A stretch of DNA of 64,000 bases from Tritrichomonas musculus (GCA_039105265.1 JAPFFF010000027.1:2170001-2234000); one strand, 5' to 3'. Shown: positions 1 to 10,067, counted from the stretch's first letter. A program made the numbers and translations. The notes: generated by a model from the sequence alone, not told the origin.

Positions 1-2455
1 CTATTTGGTTTTGAATTGCATCCATATCAGTACCAAATTTCTTGATTAGCACGAAACACAATAAAACTAGCGAGTGATGAAATTTTCTTGATGATATGAT
101 TAATAATTCGAGTGATTTATCAAAATCTTTCTCAAAAGATTTGTTATAAATGTAAATATGAGCCAAATTATACATTGATAAACAGTCATCTCCTTGTTGA
201 ATAGCTTCTTCGAAGTACTCAATGGCGTTACCAACTCTACTTATGATTTCGTCACCAAATCCATTTTTGTATATAATTCCAAGATTATTCTTTGCATGCT
301 TGTTGTTAAATGATGAAGCATCGTTATAATAATGGATTGCTTTTAATATATTTCTTTTAATATCTCTTCCTTCATGTAGCAAAAAACCATAACAAAAACT
401 TGCTCTTCTACTTCCATTCTTTGATACAAGTTTGAAGTAATAAATGCTTTTTTTGATATTTCGAATAAAAGTTAATCCCGAATAATAAAAGATTCCCAGG
501 TCATATTGTGCCATTTGAAAAATTTGATTCGCTGAGAGTGAGTAATAGTAAATAGTAAATTGATTTATTTAAATCTCGTTTTGTAAGTTTTCCATCATAA
601 TAAATAAAGCCGAGATAGTATTGTGCGCAATAATTATTTAAATTTGCTGCAAGTGTAAAATAATGAAATGATTTTGCTGCATTTTGTGGAACATATATTC
701 CTTCATAATAAATAATGCCAAGAACAAATTGTGCATCTGGAAATTTTTGATCTTCTTCAAGGGTAAAATAATGAATTGCTTTATCAATATCAACTTCGGT
801 ATATTTTCGATCATAATAAAAAACTCCTAGGTCATATAGCGCTTCTGGTAGATTTTGATCAGATGCAAGTGACATATAATGCACTGCTTTTTCAATGTCT
901 CGAGGAACAAAGATTCCTTGATAATAAATAATACCAAGAGAAAAAAGAGCAGATGGATAATTTTGCTTTGATGAAAGCATGTAATAATGAATTGCTTTGT
1001 TCACATCCCGTGGAACATAAATACCTTTTTTATATATTTTGATCTGCTGCAAGTGTAAAATAATGAATTGCCTTTTCGATATCGATTGGTATATATTTAC
1101 CATCAGAATAAATAATTCCAAGGCTGTATTGCGCTTTTGGTTTATTTTGATCAGATGCAAGTTGAAAATAATGAATTGCTTTGTTGATATCTCGTGGAAA
1201 AAATATTCCTTCACAGTAAATGCAGCCCAAATTGTATTGTGCATCTTGATTGTTTTGATCAGAAGCAAGTTTAAGATAATAAATCGATTTGTCAATATCT
1301 CGTGAATAATCTACACCATAATAATATATTTGACCCAGAATGCATTGCGCTTTTGTATTGTTTTGATTTGATGCAAGCGAAAGGTAATAAATCGTTTTTT
1401 TGATATCTCGTGGAACATATATTCCTTCATTATAAATAATTCCAAGATTGTATTGTGCACTTAATTAATTTTGATCTGATGCTAACGAAAGGTAATGAAT
1501 TGATTTTTTGATGTCCCGTGGAACATAGACTCCATTATAATAAATAATGCCTAGAGCAAATTGTGCATCTGAATGATTTTGATTTGACGCTAGTGAAAAA
1601 TTATGAATTGCTTTGTTGATATCACGGGGAACATATATTTCTTCATAATATATTAATCCAAGTGTATAGGATGCTTCTGAACAATTTTGATTTGCTGCAA
1701 GCGAATAATAATAAATTGCTTTGTTGATATCTCGTGTGATATATTTCCCATCTTGATAAATTGAATCCAGATTATATTGAGCTTTTGGATGATTTTGATA
1801 AGATGCAAGCATTAAATAATGAATTGATTTGTTTATATTTCGTTGAATATATTTTTCATCTAAAAATATGATACCAAGATTATATTGCGATTTTGAATGA
1901 TTTTGATTTGATGCAAGCGAAAGGTAATAAATCGATTTTGTGATTTCTCGTGGAACATATATTCCTTCATAATAAATAATTCCAAGATTTTATTGCGCAC
2001 TTAAATGATTTTGATCTGATGCTAACGAAAGATAATGAATTGATTTGTTGATGTCCCGTGGAACATATATTCCTTTATAAAAAATAATGCCAACAGCAAA
2101 TTGTGCATCTGAATGATTTTGATTTGACGCTAGTGAAAAATAATAAATTGCTTTGTTGATATCTCTGTTCATATATTTTCCTTCATAATATATTTTACCG
2201 AGAACATATTGTGCTTCTGAATAATTTTGATTCGCGGAAGCGAATAATAATAAATTACTTTACTGATATCCTGCGCGATATATTTTCCTTCTTGATAAAT
2301 TGAACCGAGATTATATTGAGCTCTTGGATGATTCTGATCAGATGCAAGTATAAAATAAAGGATTGCTTTATTTATATCACGTTTAATATATATAATCCTT
2401 TATAATAAATAACGCCCAATGAAAAGATGGCTTCGGAATTGTTTTGCGAAATGTC
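1..2455 (-). pseudogene. Broken Sel1-repeat gene (C-terminal part of a kinase-Sel1 type protein)
   Basis: On the minus strand this stretch encodes about twenty Sel1-type repeats of about 36 residues, with the recurring pattern (F/L)LGxIYYxGxYVPRDIxKAIHYF. Its low-coordinate end, near 1-330, matches the C-terminal tail of the intact kinase-Sel1 protein at 13876-17766. The frame is broken several times. There are in-frame stops near 1463 and 2000, a short deletion near 1030 that joins two frames, and a one-base loss near 2235. No kinase or N-terminal domain is present: homology stops at about 2455, where a truncated repeat element begins. The gene runs off the window start, so the true 3' end is not seen. 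Sel1 repeats usually form protein-binding solenoids. I read this as a dead paralogue of the kinase-Sel1 gene, cut at its 5' side by a rearrangement. Confidence 0.82.
1370..2400 (-). repeat. Internal 540-bp duplication of five Sel1 units
   Basis: The segment from about 1370 matches the segment from about 1911 base for base over long runs, at a constant offset of about 540 bp. That offset equals five 108-bp Sel1 units. It indicates a recent in-register duplication of five repeats inside the gene before or during its decay. Confidence 0.7.
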
Positions 2456-2838
2456 TTTGTTTTGATAAATTCTATTAATTAATACCAAAAAATTGAAATA
2501 TTCTTTAAATAAACATTAATACATTATACTATTTTTTTTTTTTTTTTAAATCTGTTTGAGATCTCGAGATCACGTTAATTAATATCATGTTTACAATTAT
2601 TTTAATATCACATTTCATATCTGATATCATGATAATCGATAATCTCGATATCAGATTTTTAAATTGATAATCGAGTATCAAATGTATAGCATCTTGTTAA
2701 GTCCAAATGTCACTTTTATTTGGTGAAAAATTTCTATTAAAAGGCCAAATAAAAAATGGAATTTGGACTTAAGAAGATGCTATAAACAAATGTAAAAAAG
2801 TGACGTTTTTGATATCAATTCTCAAAATAACAAGCCTA
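2456..2838 (+). mobile_element. Dispersed AT-rich element family 1, copy A (5'-truncated)
   Basis: This stretch matches the element at 37634-38111 in the same orientation. It shares the GAGATCTCGAGATC block, the ATCGATAATCTCGATATCA block and the end AATAACAAGCCTA. The 5' terminus is missing and the element abuts the broken Sel1 gene. A 100-bp foldback element is inserted in it. No coding sequence is seen, so it is probably a non-autonomous DNA element. Confidence 0.7.
2685..2784. mobile_element. 100-bp foldback MITE nested in element copy A
   Basis: The ends are 24-bp inverted repeats with one mismatch, beginning TATAGCATCTTSTTAAGTCC. Inner arms (TTTTATTTGG and CCAAATAAAA) extend the fold. 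CAAATG flanks both sides (2679-2684 and 2787-2792), or CAAATGTA if the ends shift by two bases. The other family-1 copies lack this insert, so the empty site is visible within the window. Confidence 0.8.
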
Positions 2839-2925
2839 CTGGAAAATTTAAAAAAAAAACTAATTATTTCGCTATATTCAAAAATAACAAATATAAAGTT
2901 CTTCTGCAGTAAAGGAGCTTTTTAT

Positions 2926-4380
2926 TCATACTTGTGATTTTGGTGATGAAATTGTTCCAAAAAATTCAATTCGTGTTAAAAAGATGTAATAATTGCATGA
3001 TGAACTATGAGTCCATTGTTCTTCTTGGATGTATCGAATGTAACGATAATATTTGTCACTTTTCGTGTTCTCAAATCGATGCTGTTTGTAACGGCCATTC
3101 AGTTCTGAATTGTTAACTCTGTGATCAATGTCTTCCCAGTGTTCGTGATCGTTCGAGCCAACAATTCGCCACGATTTTGGATAGTAATTACTCCTTGCTC
3201 GAATTGTGTATGATGTCAAATTGACTGTTTTGTTCACAAAGTCAAATTCAATCCACCCATCACTCGAACTCGGATTACCGCTCCAATAATTAAAATAGTA
3301 CTCACTGTTCATGTTGTTTGAATTATATTTGATCAGGTTGGTGACTGGATATGAAGAATGAGGAAATCCTCCGCCGGAAAGTTTCAGAATGTTTCCTGCT
3401 TCAAGATCGGCGCCGTTTTGTTTCTGCAGGTAGTCAATGATGCCTGACAGTTCGTTTCCGTTGTATTCGCATTCTTTCTCTTCGCTATCATGTTTCTTTT
3501 TCTTTCTGTTTCTGTTTTTGACTGTTTCGAGAAGTTTCAAAAAGTGACACCTCAGAGTGAAAATGATGCCTGAAATTTCACATTCAATTATTTCATCGTC
3601 AAGGTTATCGTAAATGAATTTAATCATGCTTTCGTCGTATTCTTCAATTCCAAGCGAAAGAAGGAAGTGCATCACTGTTACAGCTTCTCCTTCGCTCACA
3701 AGTGACTCAAAGATGTCATAAATTTCACTTTCGTTATTCTTTTCTGCATATTCACGATGCGATATGTAAGCATCGATGATCTCTTTGATGATGCCTTCTT
3801 CAATGCTTCGCATTTCTGAACTTACAATGAATTCTTTGATGTGACCAGATAAGTACTCAATCGATTGCGAATGGAATTCTGTGCCTAATAATGAAATCGC
3901 TTCTTCTTGGCTATTCAATTCATATTTCATTTTATCTCCTTTATCTCCTTTATCTCCTTTATCTCTATAACCGTTAAGAATAGTCCTTATTATTGAATAG
4001 ATTTCTTGTTGGTTCTTATTAACCTCGATTTTATCAACAATCGATTTGATCAGCGTTTGAAGGATTTCTTCAATGCTTTCCTTGGTATGTTTTGCTAGTT
4101 GTGATTCGAGTTGTTGTGGAAGATTGAAAGGATACTCGTTAATCGTAGGGTCAACTTGGTAAGCATCATTGATTCTTCTTGAAATGACTCGCGCTTTGTT
4201 TCTTGTCGTATTAATCGTGATTTTATCTATCTTCTCTTGTGAATTTTGGTTATTCTTTTTGGTTTCAACTTGATTACTTGCGGTAAAATTAATGATAATT
4301 TGAAAATTATCGCTATCATCATATTCTATTAATCTTTTCAGATGTGATTTAGGAGTTTCATACAGGTTATTTTGCTCCAT
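2926..4380 (-). CDS. F5/8 type C (discoidin-like) domain protein, trichomonad type
   Basis: This is a 484-residue protein starting at a genuine ATG. Residues from about 335 to 480 form a recognisable F5/8 type C domain: a GGGFPHSSYPVTNLI opening, a WIEFDF strand, YTIRARSNYYPKSW, a VGSNDHEHWEDID segment, and a closing YRYIRYIQ...RIEFFGTI. This fold usually binds glycans or other ligands. The N-terminal two thirds are helical and charged, with the look of the BTB/BACK-derived regions found in many trichomonad F5/8-C proteins, though I cannot assign a domain. Residues about 138-150 are a GDKGDKGDK run encoded by a 9-bp microsatellite near 3934-3965. No signal peptide or membrane segment is seen, so a cytoplasmic location is likely. 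An initiator-like TCATTT lies just upstream. Confidence 0.8.
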   Translation of the reverse strand: MEQNNLYETPKSHLKRLIEYDDSDNFQIIINFTASNQVETKKNNQNSQEKIDKITINTTRNKARVISRRINDAYQVDPTINEYPFNLPQQLESQLAKHTKESIEEILQTLIKSIVDKIEVNKNQQEIYSIIRTILNGYRDKGDKGDKGDKMKYELNSQEEAISLLGTEFHSQSIEYLSGHIKEFIVSSEMRSIEEGIIKEIIDAYISHREYAEKNNESEIYDIFESLVSEGEAVTVMHFLLSLGIEEYDESMIKFIYDNLDDEIIECEISGIIFTLRCHFLKLLETVKNRNRKKKKHDSEEKECEYNGNELSGIIDYLQKQNGADLEAGNILKLSGGGFPHSSYPVTNLIKYNSNNMNSEYYFNYWSGNPSSSDGWIEFDFVNKTVNLTSYTIRARSNYYPKSWRIVGSNDHEHWEDIDHRVNNSELNGRYKQHRFENTKSDKYYRYIRYIQEEQWTHSSSCNYYIFLTRIEFFGTISSPKSQV

Positions 4381-4408
4381 TTACCTTAAAAAATATTTTT
4401 GAGGATAT

Positions 4409-4414
4409 AAATGA
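4409..4414 (-). promoter_or_regulatory. Initiator-like element of the F5/8-C gene
   Basis: The minus strand reads TCATTT about 30 nt before the ATG. It fits the trichomonad initiator pattern TCA, then C or T, then A or T. Confidence 0.5.
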
Positions 4415-4655
4415 TCGAACAAATTGAAACTTTTTGATAGAAATGATCATTTTACTTATATAATAAAATTGGAGTAAGTTTACTAATTTTAAATACTTTT
4501 TATAAACTGTTTGACTATCAATTTGGAATTTAACCATCAACTTTGCTAATTTATAATTATTTTTGAAAAAAATTAAAATAATAATTTAAAAAGTTTCTGA
4601 GATATAAAAAATTACGCAAAGTCCAAAATGAGAATCCTTGCGGCGAGAAAATACT

Positions 4656-4661
4656 TCACTT
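4656..4661 (+). promoter_or_regulatory. Initiator-like element of the PEPCK pseudogene
   Basis: TCACTT lies 14 nt (from its A) before the ATG at 4672. This is the usual spacing and sequence for trichomonad initiators, so the core promoter seems preserved although the gene is broken. Confidence 0.65.
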
Positions 4662-4671
4662 TTATTTTTTT

Positions 4672-6461
4672 ATGTCTGCTCATACAAATAATCAAAAACT
4701 TCTCAATTTCGTTAAGAAGTACACAGATCTCTGCAAACCGAAGGAGGTTCACTGGTGTGATGGTTCCCAAGAGGAAGCAGATAAGCTTTTCCAAATGATG
4801 GTTGACAAAAAGATGGCTATCCGATTAAACCAACAGAAACGATCAAGATGCTCTTTATTCAGATCAGATAAGCGAGATGCTGCACGTGTTGAATCACGTA
4901 CTTTCATCTGCTCAGAAAGAGAAGAAGATGCCGGACCAACCAACCACTGGAAAGCGCCAGCAGAAATGAAAGGAATTGACCATAGACTTTTCGACGGATG
5001 CATGGAAGGAAGAACGATGTACGTTATTCCATTTTGAATGGGTCCAATTGGCTCATCAATCGGTGAGAATGGTATCGAAATCACCGATTCGCCTTATGTT
5101 GTTGTCAACATGAGAAACATGACGCGTGTTTGACCAAAAGTCCTCGAAAGCATCGGCGACGATGGCGACTTTGTCCCTTGCGTCCATTCAGTCGGCACGC
5201 CGCTCAAAGCTGGTGTTGAGGATGTCGCTTGGCCATGCAACCCAGACAACACGTGCATCGCACACTTCCCGGAGACAAGAGAAATCATTTCGTTTGGTTC
5301 GGGTTATGGCGGCAGTGCGCTTTCGGGTAAGAAATGCTTCGCGCTTCGTATTGCTTCAAAGATGGGCAGAGACGAAGGATGGCCCGCTGAACGCATGCTC
5401 GTTTTAGGTGTCGAAGATCCGCATGGCCACAAATTCTTCGCGACAGCAGCGTTCGCGAGTGCGTGCGGCAAGACAGACTTCGCGATGATCATTCCTCCAG
5501 ACGCTCTCCTTGGCGAGGGGCGGGAAGTGACGACAGTCGGTGATGACATCGCATGGATCAAGCCAAGCAAAGATGGCGAACTTCGTGCAATCAACCCAGA
5601 AAACGGCTTCTTCGGTGTTGCGCCAGGCACAGCGATGGAAACTAGCCCAAACGCCCTTTTGTCATGCGCCAGGAGCACGATCTTCACAAACGTCGCATTG
5701 ACAGACGACGGCGATGTTTGGTGGGAATGAATGGCCAAGGAGCCGCCCGCGCATCTCATCGACTGGAATGGCAGCGACTGGGCGCCAGGATGCGGACGCC
5801 CATCGTCGCATCCAAACAGCCGTTTCACAGCGCCAGCCTGCAACTGCCCCTGCATCGATCCAGACTGGGAGAATCGAGATGGCGTCCCAGTGTCAATCTT
5901 CGTTTATGGCGGACGTCGCATGAATGACGTTCCTCTCGTTTACGAAGCGCGTAGCTGGGCGCATGGTGTCTGCATGGTGTCTGCACGGGCGCCACAGTTG
6001 GCTCAGAACAAGCAGCCGCGGCAGAAGGTAGAGTCGGCGCCTTACGTCGTGATCCGTTTGCTGTGCTTCCATTCTGCGGTTATCACATGGGCGACTACTT
6101 CAACCGCTACCTCGAAACGGACACGAAGTACCACGTCAAGCTTCCTCACGTCTTCCATGTCAGCTGGTTCCGCAAGGACGCCAATGGCCGCTTCATGCGG
6201 CCAAGCTATCGCGAGAATGCCCGCGTTGAAGGCACAGCAAAGGCCCACGAGAGCCCGCTCGGTCTCATTCCTCATTATGAAGATCTCGACTGGAAGGGAA
6301 GCAGCATCACAGAGGAGCAACTCGACAAGATCATGGAAATCGATCCAGAAAAGGTGAAACAGCAAGTTGCTGATAACACAAAATATCTCAAAGAGACGAT
6401 TGGACATGCTTCTGATCCTCTCTTGCATGTATCTGATGAAATTCTTGCTCACTGCAAATAA
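4672..6461 (+). pseudogene. GTP-type phosphoenolpyruvate carboxykinase, broken
   Basis: Read end to end, this is a near full-length PEPCK (GTP) of about 590 residues. The enzyme interconverts oxaloacetate and phosphoenolpyruvate plus CO2 and is a major step in trichomonad glycolysis. Visible landmarks are [34 protein letters not shown], the P-loop-like [41 protein letters not shown] and [10 protein letters not shown]. The reading frame from 4672 to 5960 is interrupted only by three in-frame TGA codons (5035, 5131, 5728), at positions where the family has Ser, Gly and Gly. An 11-bp tandem duplication (GCATGGTGTCT, 5961-5982) then shifts the frame; the rest is open to the TAA at 6459. The gene is far more GC-rich than its surroundings, as expected for highly expressed trichomonad enzymes. 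The family is multicopy in trichomonads, so loss of this copy is tolerable. Confidence 0.92.
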
Positions 6462-6585
6462 GAATTGAATTAAGAATAGAATCAGTCTAGATTAGATAAA
6501 AATTAAATTTTACAAAATATCAATTTTTTCTAACATTTCTGCAATTTTTAGATGCATTTAATTCCATCATCGTGTAGGCTATTCT

Positions 6586-6872
6586 TATAGTTTGACGATA
6601 AACCGGTCGACATCATCAACTTTTTCATTAAACTCATAGAAATACTCGGAATACTTTTCTATGATGCATATTCAAAAACCGGTAGACATTAAACAATTTA
6701 AAAATTTTTTAGAACTTTTTAAAAAGATATTTGATTTATATTTAGAGCCTTTTCAATATCATTTTTCATTCAATTTTGAACATATTTATGAAATATTTGA
6801 GTGCGATTTTATGAAAAAGTTTACGATGTCGACCGGTTTTTCTGATGTTTACTCGTTTATCGTCTTACTATA
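6586..6872. mobile_element. Foldback element of about 287 bp with TATAGT ends
   Basis: The two ends are inverted repeats, TATAGTTTGACGATAAAC and TATAGTAAGACGATAAAC, and are followed inward by a shared CCGGTCGACATC and CTTTTTCAT block. A third CCGGTAGACAT copy lies inside near 6679. The 72-codon frame inside is accidental. It is probably a small non-autonomous DNA transposon. Confidence 0.65.
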
Positions 6873-6884
6873 CAAATGAAATAA

Positions 6885-7085
6885 AATCACAGATCTGCAG
6901 ATCTCAGCATTACATTCACTGAATGCATTATCTCCAATTTAAGTTACAGAGGAAGGAATTGTGACTTCTGTCAATGATGAACATTCATTGAACATATTTT
7001 TGAATATAAATTGCATATTTCCATCAATTACTAATGATTTTATTCCATTAAATACATATTCTCCAAAAAGAATTCTTTTTTAACA
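6885..7085 (-). pseudogene. Relic of a BspA-type leucine-rich repeat gene
   Basis: The minus strand reads ...FNECSSLTEVTIPSSVT, stop, IGDNAFSECN. This is the classic trichomonad BspA-like LRR pattern (CSSLTxVxIPSSVTxIGxxAFxxC). Only about two repeats remain, with an internal stop and no start. BspA-like proteins are a huge, partly surface-associated family in trichomonads. This is a small dead fragment just downstream of the PEPCK pseudogene. Confidence 0.7.
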
Positions 7086-7448
7086 ACAATTAAATAATAT
7101 AATAATGAAGATGAATCAAAGATGATGATGAATCATAGAGGAAGAAAAGTTACTGATGAATAAGAATCATAGAATAAGAGAAATTATAATTTTTTGTAAT
7201 CCCTGATTCTTCATTATCATCCGTTGAAAAAAGTTATTTGCGCATATGTCGAGAGAGCTGATTTCAACGGATGATTTAAATTGATTTCTTTGACATCAAT
7301 ATCTAGCATCTCGACTTAATGATAGATTTGCATGAATAGATAAATGTTATACAATAAAATACATTTATCTTAAATTTACTTTTAAGTCGAGAAAAATCAA
7401 CGATTGTTTTATGATTTTTTTGGAAGGGTGAAAAATCAAAAAAATAAT
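7086..7448. other. Non-coding, one small inverted repeat
   Basis: No gene is seen. CATCCGTTGAAA at 7218-7229 is inverted at 7262-7273 and could form a 12-bp stem. The last 60 bp resemble the left flank of the tRNA-like copy at 9312. Confidence 0.5.
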
Positions 7449-7506
7449 TTGGAGAGAGCGTCGGCGGTACTATGCCGAAGTCGTGGGTTCGAGTCCCACC
7501 GGAGGT
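7449..7506 (+). pseudogene. tRNA-like sequence, 5'-truncated copy
   Basis: From TTGGAGAGAGCG to the acceptor 3' strand this is identical, or nearly so, to the tRNA-like genes at 8887-8959 and 9312-9385. The 5' acceptor strand and most of the D arm are missing and replaced by AT-rich sequence. Its 3' flank matches that of the 8887 copy, so the three arose by segmental duplication. It cannot form a tRNA. Confidence 0.75.
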
Positions 7507-7991
7507 ATTTTTTTGCTTTATTTTTTTTTCTTTATTTTCAAGTATGAAAAAGCTTTTTCAAACTTCAAATAGTCTTATTGTCCTAGAAAAAAAATCAATA
7601 AATCTATTCAATCAGGCTTTATAAAAAAAATTGATTGTTCATTTATGAAAATATACCAAATTCTTTTTGCATGTGAGTTTTTTGCAATTAAACTTTTTAT
7701 GTAATTCAGTTCAAAAATTCAACGAGTTTTTTGCAACTAAACCTAAATCAAAAACGATAAGACATTCAATATAATTTATTAAATATCGTTGATTGAAATT
7801 TCCACTTTTTGAGCATCCATCACAGCAAATTGGACTGAAATTGTCTATTGTCCTTTCAACAGGTGCTCAACACTGATGAATGTTCGAATTTTTTTTTACA
7901 AAAATGAGATATTGATAAATATTGAAATCATCCTTATATGCATGATGCAATTAAACACAACAAAAATAATTAAAAACGAATATAAACAGAA

Positions 7992-8062
7992 GGGTAGGTG
8001 GTGTAAAGGTAGCATAAGTGTCTGTGGTACAAAAGGTCCGTGTTCGATTCACGGCTTACCCA
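7992..8062 (+). tRNA. tRNA, probably His (GUG)
   Basis: The 7-bp acceptor stem (GGGTAGG with CTTACCC, one G-U), the D arm (GTGTAAAGGTAGCAT) and the T arm (CCGTG-TTCGATT-CACGG) all fold. A run of Ts follows the A discriminator. The loop CTGTGGT gives the anticodon GTG (His). The anticodon stem is weak: only its three inner pairs form, so this may be a degenerate copy or a misread isotype. Confidence 0.6.
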
Positions 8063-8886
8063 TTTTTTGAGTTATTTTTTTATAGTATTCAATGTTATTT
8101 AATTTTGAGTTATTGTTATTATTGATAATAATTACTGTGTCTCAATAAATTTATAATTAGAAGAAAAGACTTGTGCAAAGTCCTGGATAATATCAAATAT
8201 TATCTTTGAATTAAGGATACATATTTGATATTTTTATTATATTTTTGTTTTAAAAAAATGGGTTAATATAATTTTTGTTTAAAATATGCTTTTATTAAAA
8301 TATTAAAATAATTATATGTTTATTTAGTTTGTGGGACTGAAAGAATTCACATTCTTGAGAATGACTGAAAAATTAATGAACAATGAGAAAACTTGGTTGG
8401 ATTTCGTCAAATTCACACAAAAAATGCATTACAGCAGTCATCAAGAAGATGAGGAAAAAGAAGACGATGATGATTCTGAACCTGAAAAAGAAAGTTGTGA
8501 ATTTTACAAATTAAATTGTGAATATAACTTATTATAGAGGCTTGTTTTATTATATCATAGATATAGATATAAATAAAGGGACGATTTTTAACTTTTTTAA
8601 TATTTATTCCCAAGTCTGAAATGAATTGAAACTTAGAAAAGATAATTTTTAATATTGCTTTATTAAATTGTGTTTCTTATGGAAGAAAAATGCATGAATA
8701 AGTGACATTCTTGCTTGTCGCCAATAATTTTGAATTTGTAATTTTATTTCTTAATGAAAATAACATAACACACATTTAGAAATAGCAGAGTATCGCATAC
8801 TATTAATTTATTTTTAGGTCACCAAGACTATCTGTTGTTTGAAAAAGCTTTTCATACTGAAAAGAAAATAAAAAAAGCAAAAAAAT
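8063..8886. other. Intergenic, tRNA flank repeat; doubtful short frame
   Basis: A 58-codon frame from an ATG at 8361 to 8537 has a glutamate/aspartate-rich run but no recognisable family; I do not call it a gene. From about 8730 to 8886 the sequence recurs at 28995-29135, next to another tRNA-like remnant. Confidence 0.5.
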
Positions 8887-8959
8887 ACCTCCGGTGGGAC
8901 TCGAACCCACGACTTCGGCATAGTACCGCCGACGCTCTCTCCAACTAAACCACAGAGGA
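8887..8959 (-). tRNA. tRNA-like gene, isotype not assignable
   Basis: The minus strand folds as a cloverleaf: acceptor TCCTCTG with CGGAGGT (one mismatch at the end), a D arm GTTT...GAGC, and a T arm GTGGG-TTCGAGT-CCCAC with a good B box. The anticodon arm pairs perfectly as TCGGC with GCCGA, but this leaves an 8-nt loop GGTACTAT with no standard U33 context. No anticodon can be read with confidence. The anticodon-arm and T-arm region resembles eukaryotic tRNA-Ile(UAU) with a shortened loop. It may be a non-canonical tRNA or a tRNA-derived repeat. Confidence 0.5.
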
Positions 8960-9311
8960 TTTCTGAAAAATATTATTTAATTTTCTTAACATTTCTCCTT
9001 CAAAAGAATTTTAATTCCATCAATTTGGCTTTCAAGTTTTTTGAATACCAACTTTTCTAGTCTTTTTAAAAGATTAACTACAAATGAAGAAGAAAAATTA
9101 AAGATACTGAAGAAGTTAATGAAAAGTTAATGATGAGGAAGAAACAACATCTGTAATTCAGTATAATCTCTGATAATCCTTCATATGTAGTTATTTATTA
9201 TTTTTATTCATTAATCATTTCTTTTTATAATCAGATTATTTTATGATTTTTTTAAACGAAGAGGATGGGAAAATATGATTTAGAACTTTTTAAAATTTAC
9301 TTTATTGGAAT

Positions 9312-9385
9312 TCCTCTGTGGTTTAGTTGGAGAGAGCGTCGGCGGTACTATGCCGAAGTCGTGGGTTCGAGTCCCATCAGAGGAT
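9312..9385 (+). tRNA. tRNA-like gene, isotype not assignable (best-paired copy)
   Basis: This is the same sequence as the copy at 8887-8959, but with a perfect 7-bp acceptor stem (TCCTCTG with CAGAGGA) and a discriminator T followed by a T run. It has the same 8-nt anticodon loop GGTACTAT. Flanking sequence on both sides is shared with the truncated copy at 7449. The acceptor difference is compensatory relative to the other copy, which argues for some past selection. Confidence 0.5.
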
Positions 9386-9771
9386 TTTTTTGTTTTATTT
9401 CCTATATGAAAAGCTTTTCCATTAAAAAATCAATAAATCTATTCATTGATGTTAAAACAATTAATAGTTATTTTTAATTAAAAAGAATTCTTTTTTTTTT
9501 TTTTTGTAATTTAGTTCAAAAATTCTATGAGTTCTTTGCCACTAGTTGCATATTACATTTCCAAATTCTTTGATTGAATCAACACAATGACAGAATCAGC
9601 CTTTTATTTTTGGAAATTTGCTTTACTTACATTAATTATTGATCAATACATATATTTTTACAATTTGATTAGCAGTGTCAGTTTTAAGCACAATCAATAC
9701 CAGTCTTTTCTATACTATGTATAAAAGTAGTAACATCTAAGTAAGATAAAACCATTTTGAATGAATATCAA

Positions 9772-9851
9772 GGTTGTTTGGCCGAGCGGTCTAAGGCGCT
9801 AGTTTTAGGCACTAGTCCGAAAGGGCGCGGGTTCGAACCCCGCAGCAACCA
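9772..9851 (+). tRNA. tRNA-Leu (UAG)
   Basis: This is a clear class II tRNA. It has acceptor GGTTGTT with AGCAACC, an A box TGGCCGAGCGGTCTAAGGCG, and anticodon stem CTAGT/ACTAG with loop TTTAGGC giving anticodon TAG. The long variable arm is TCCGAAAGGG, the B box GGTTCGAACCC, and the discriminator A is followed by a T-rich terminator. No intron is present. Confidence 0.95.
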
Positions 9852-10067
9852 TTTTTTTTCTCCTATATAGTTTCTTAACACTAATTATTTTTTTTTTCTT
9901 AAAAAAAATAATTTTATTAATTAAAATTTATGTGCGATTTTTAATTTTTTTTTTTTTTGACGAATATTGATTGTTATTGAAGATATTTTAAAAAGTGATA
10001 TGCGAAATAATTATCTCAAAATATTTGAATATAAAATTTATAAAAAATTTACAAAACTATCATATCG

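Noticed and set aside
4672-5960. TGA recoding or selenocysteine in PEPCK
   Set aside because: The three sites correspond to Ser, Gly and Gly, long genes elsewhere end normally at TGA (for example the F5/8-C gene), and no element supporting recoding is visible.
5304-6452. Long minus-strand frames opposite PEPCK
   Set aside because: They result from high GC in the PEPCK coding strand; the minus-strand translations show no family and PEPCK motifs explain the plus strand.
6661-6879. 72-codon plus-strand frame
   Set aside because: It lies inside a foldback element and spans its inverted end.
8361-8537. 58-codon Glu/Asp-rich frame
   Set aside because: Low complexity, no relatives recognised, next to duplicated tRNA flanks.
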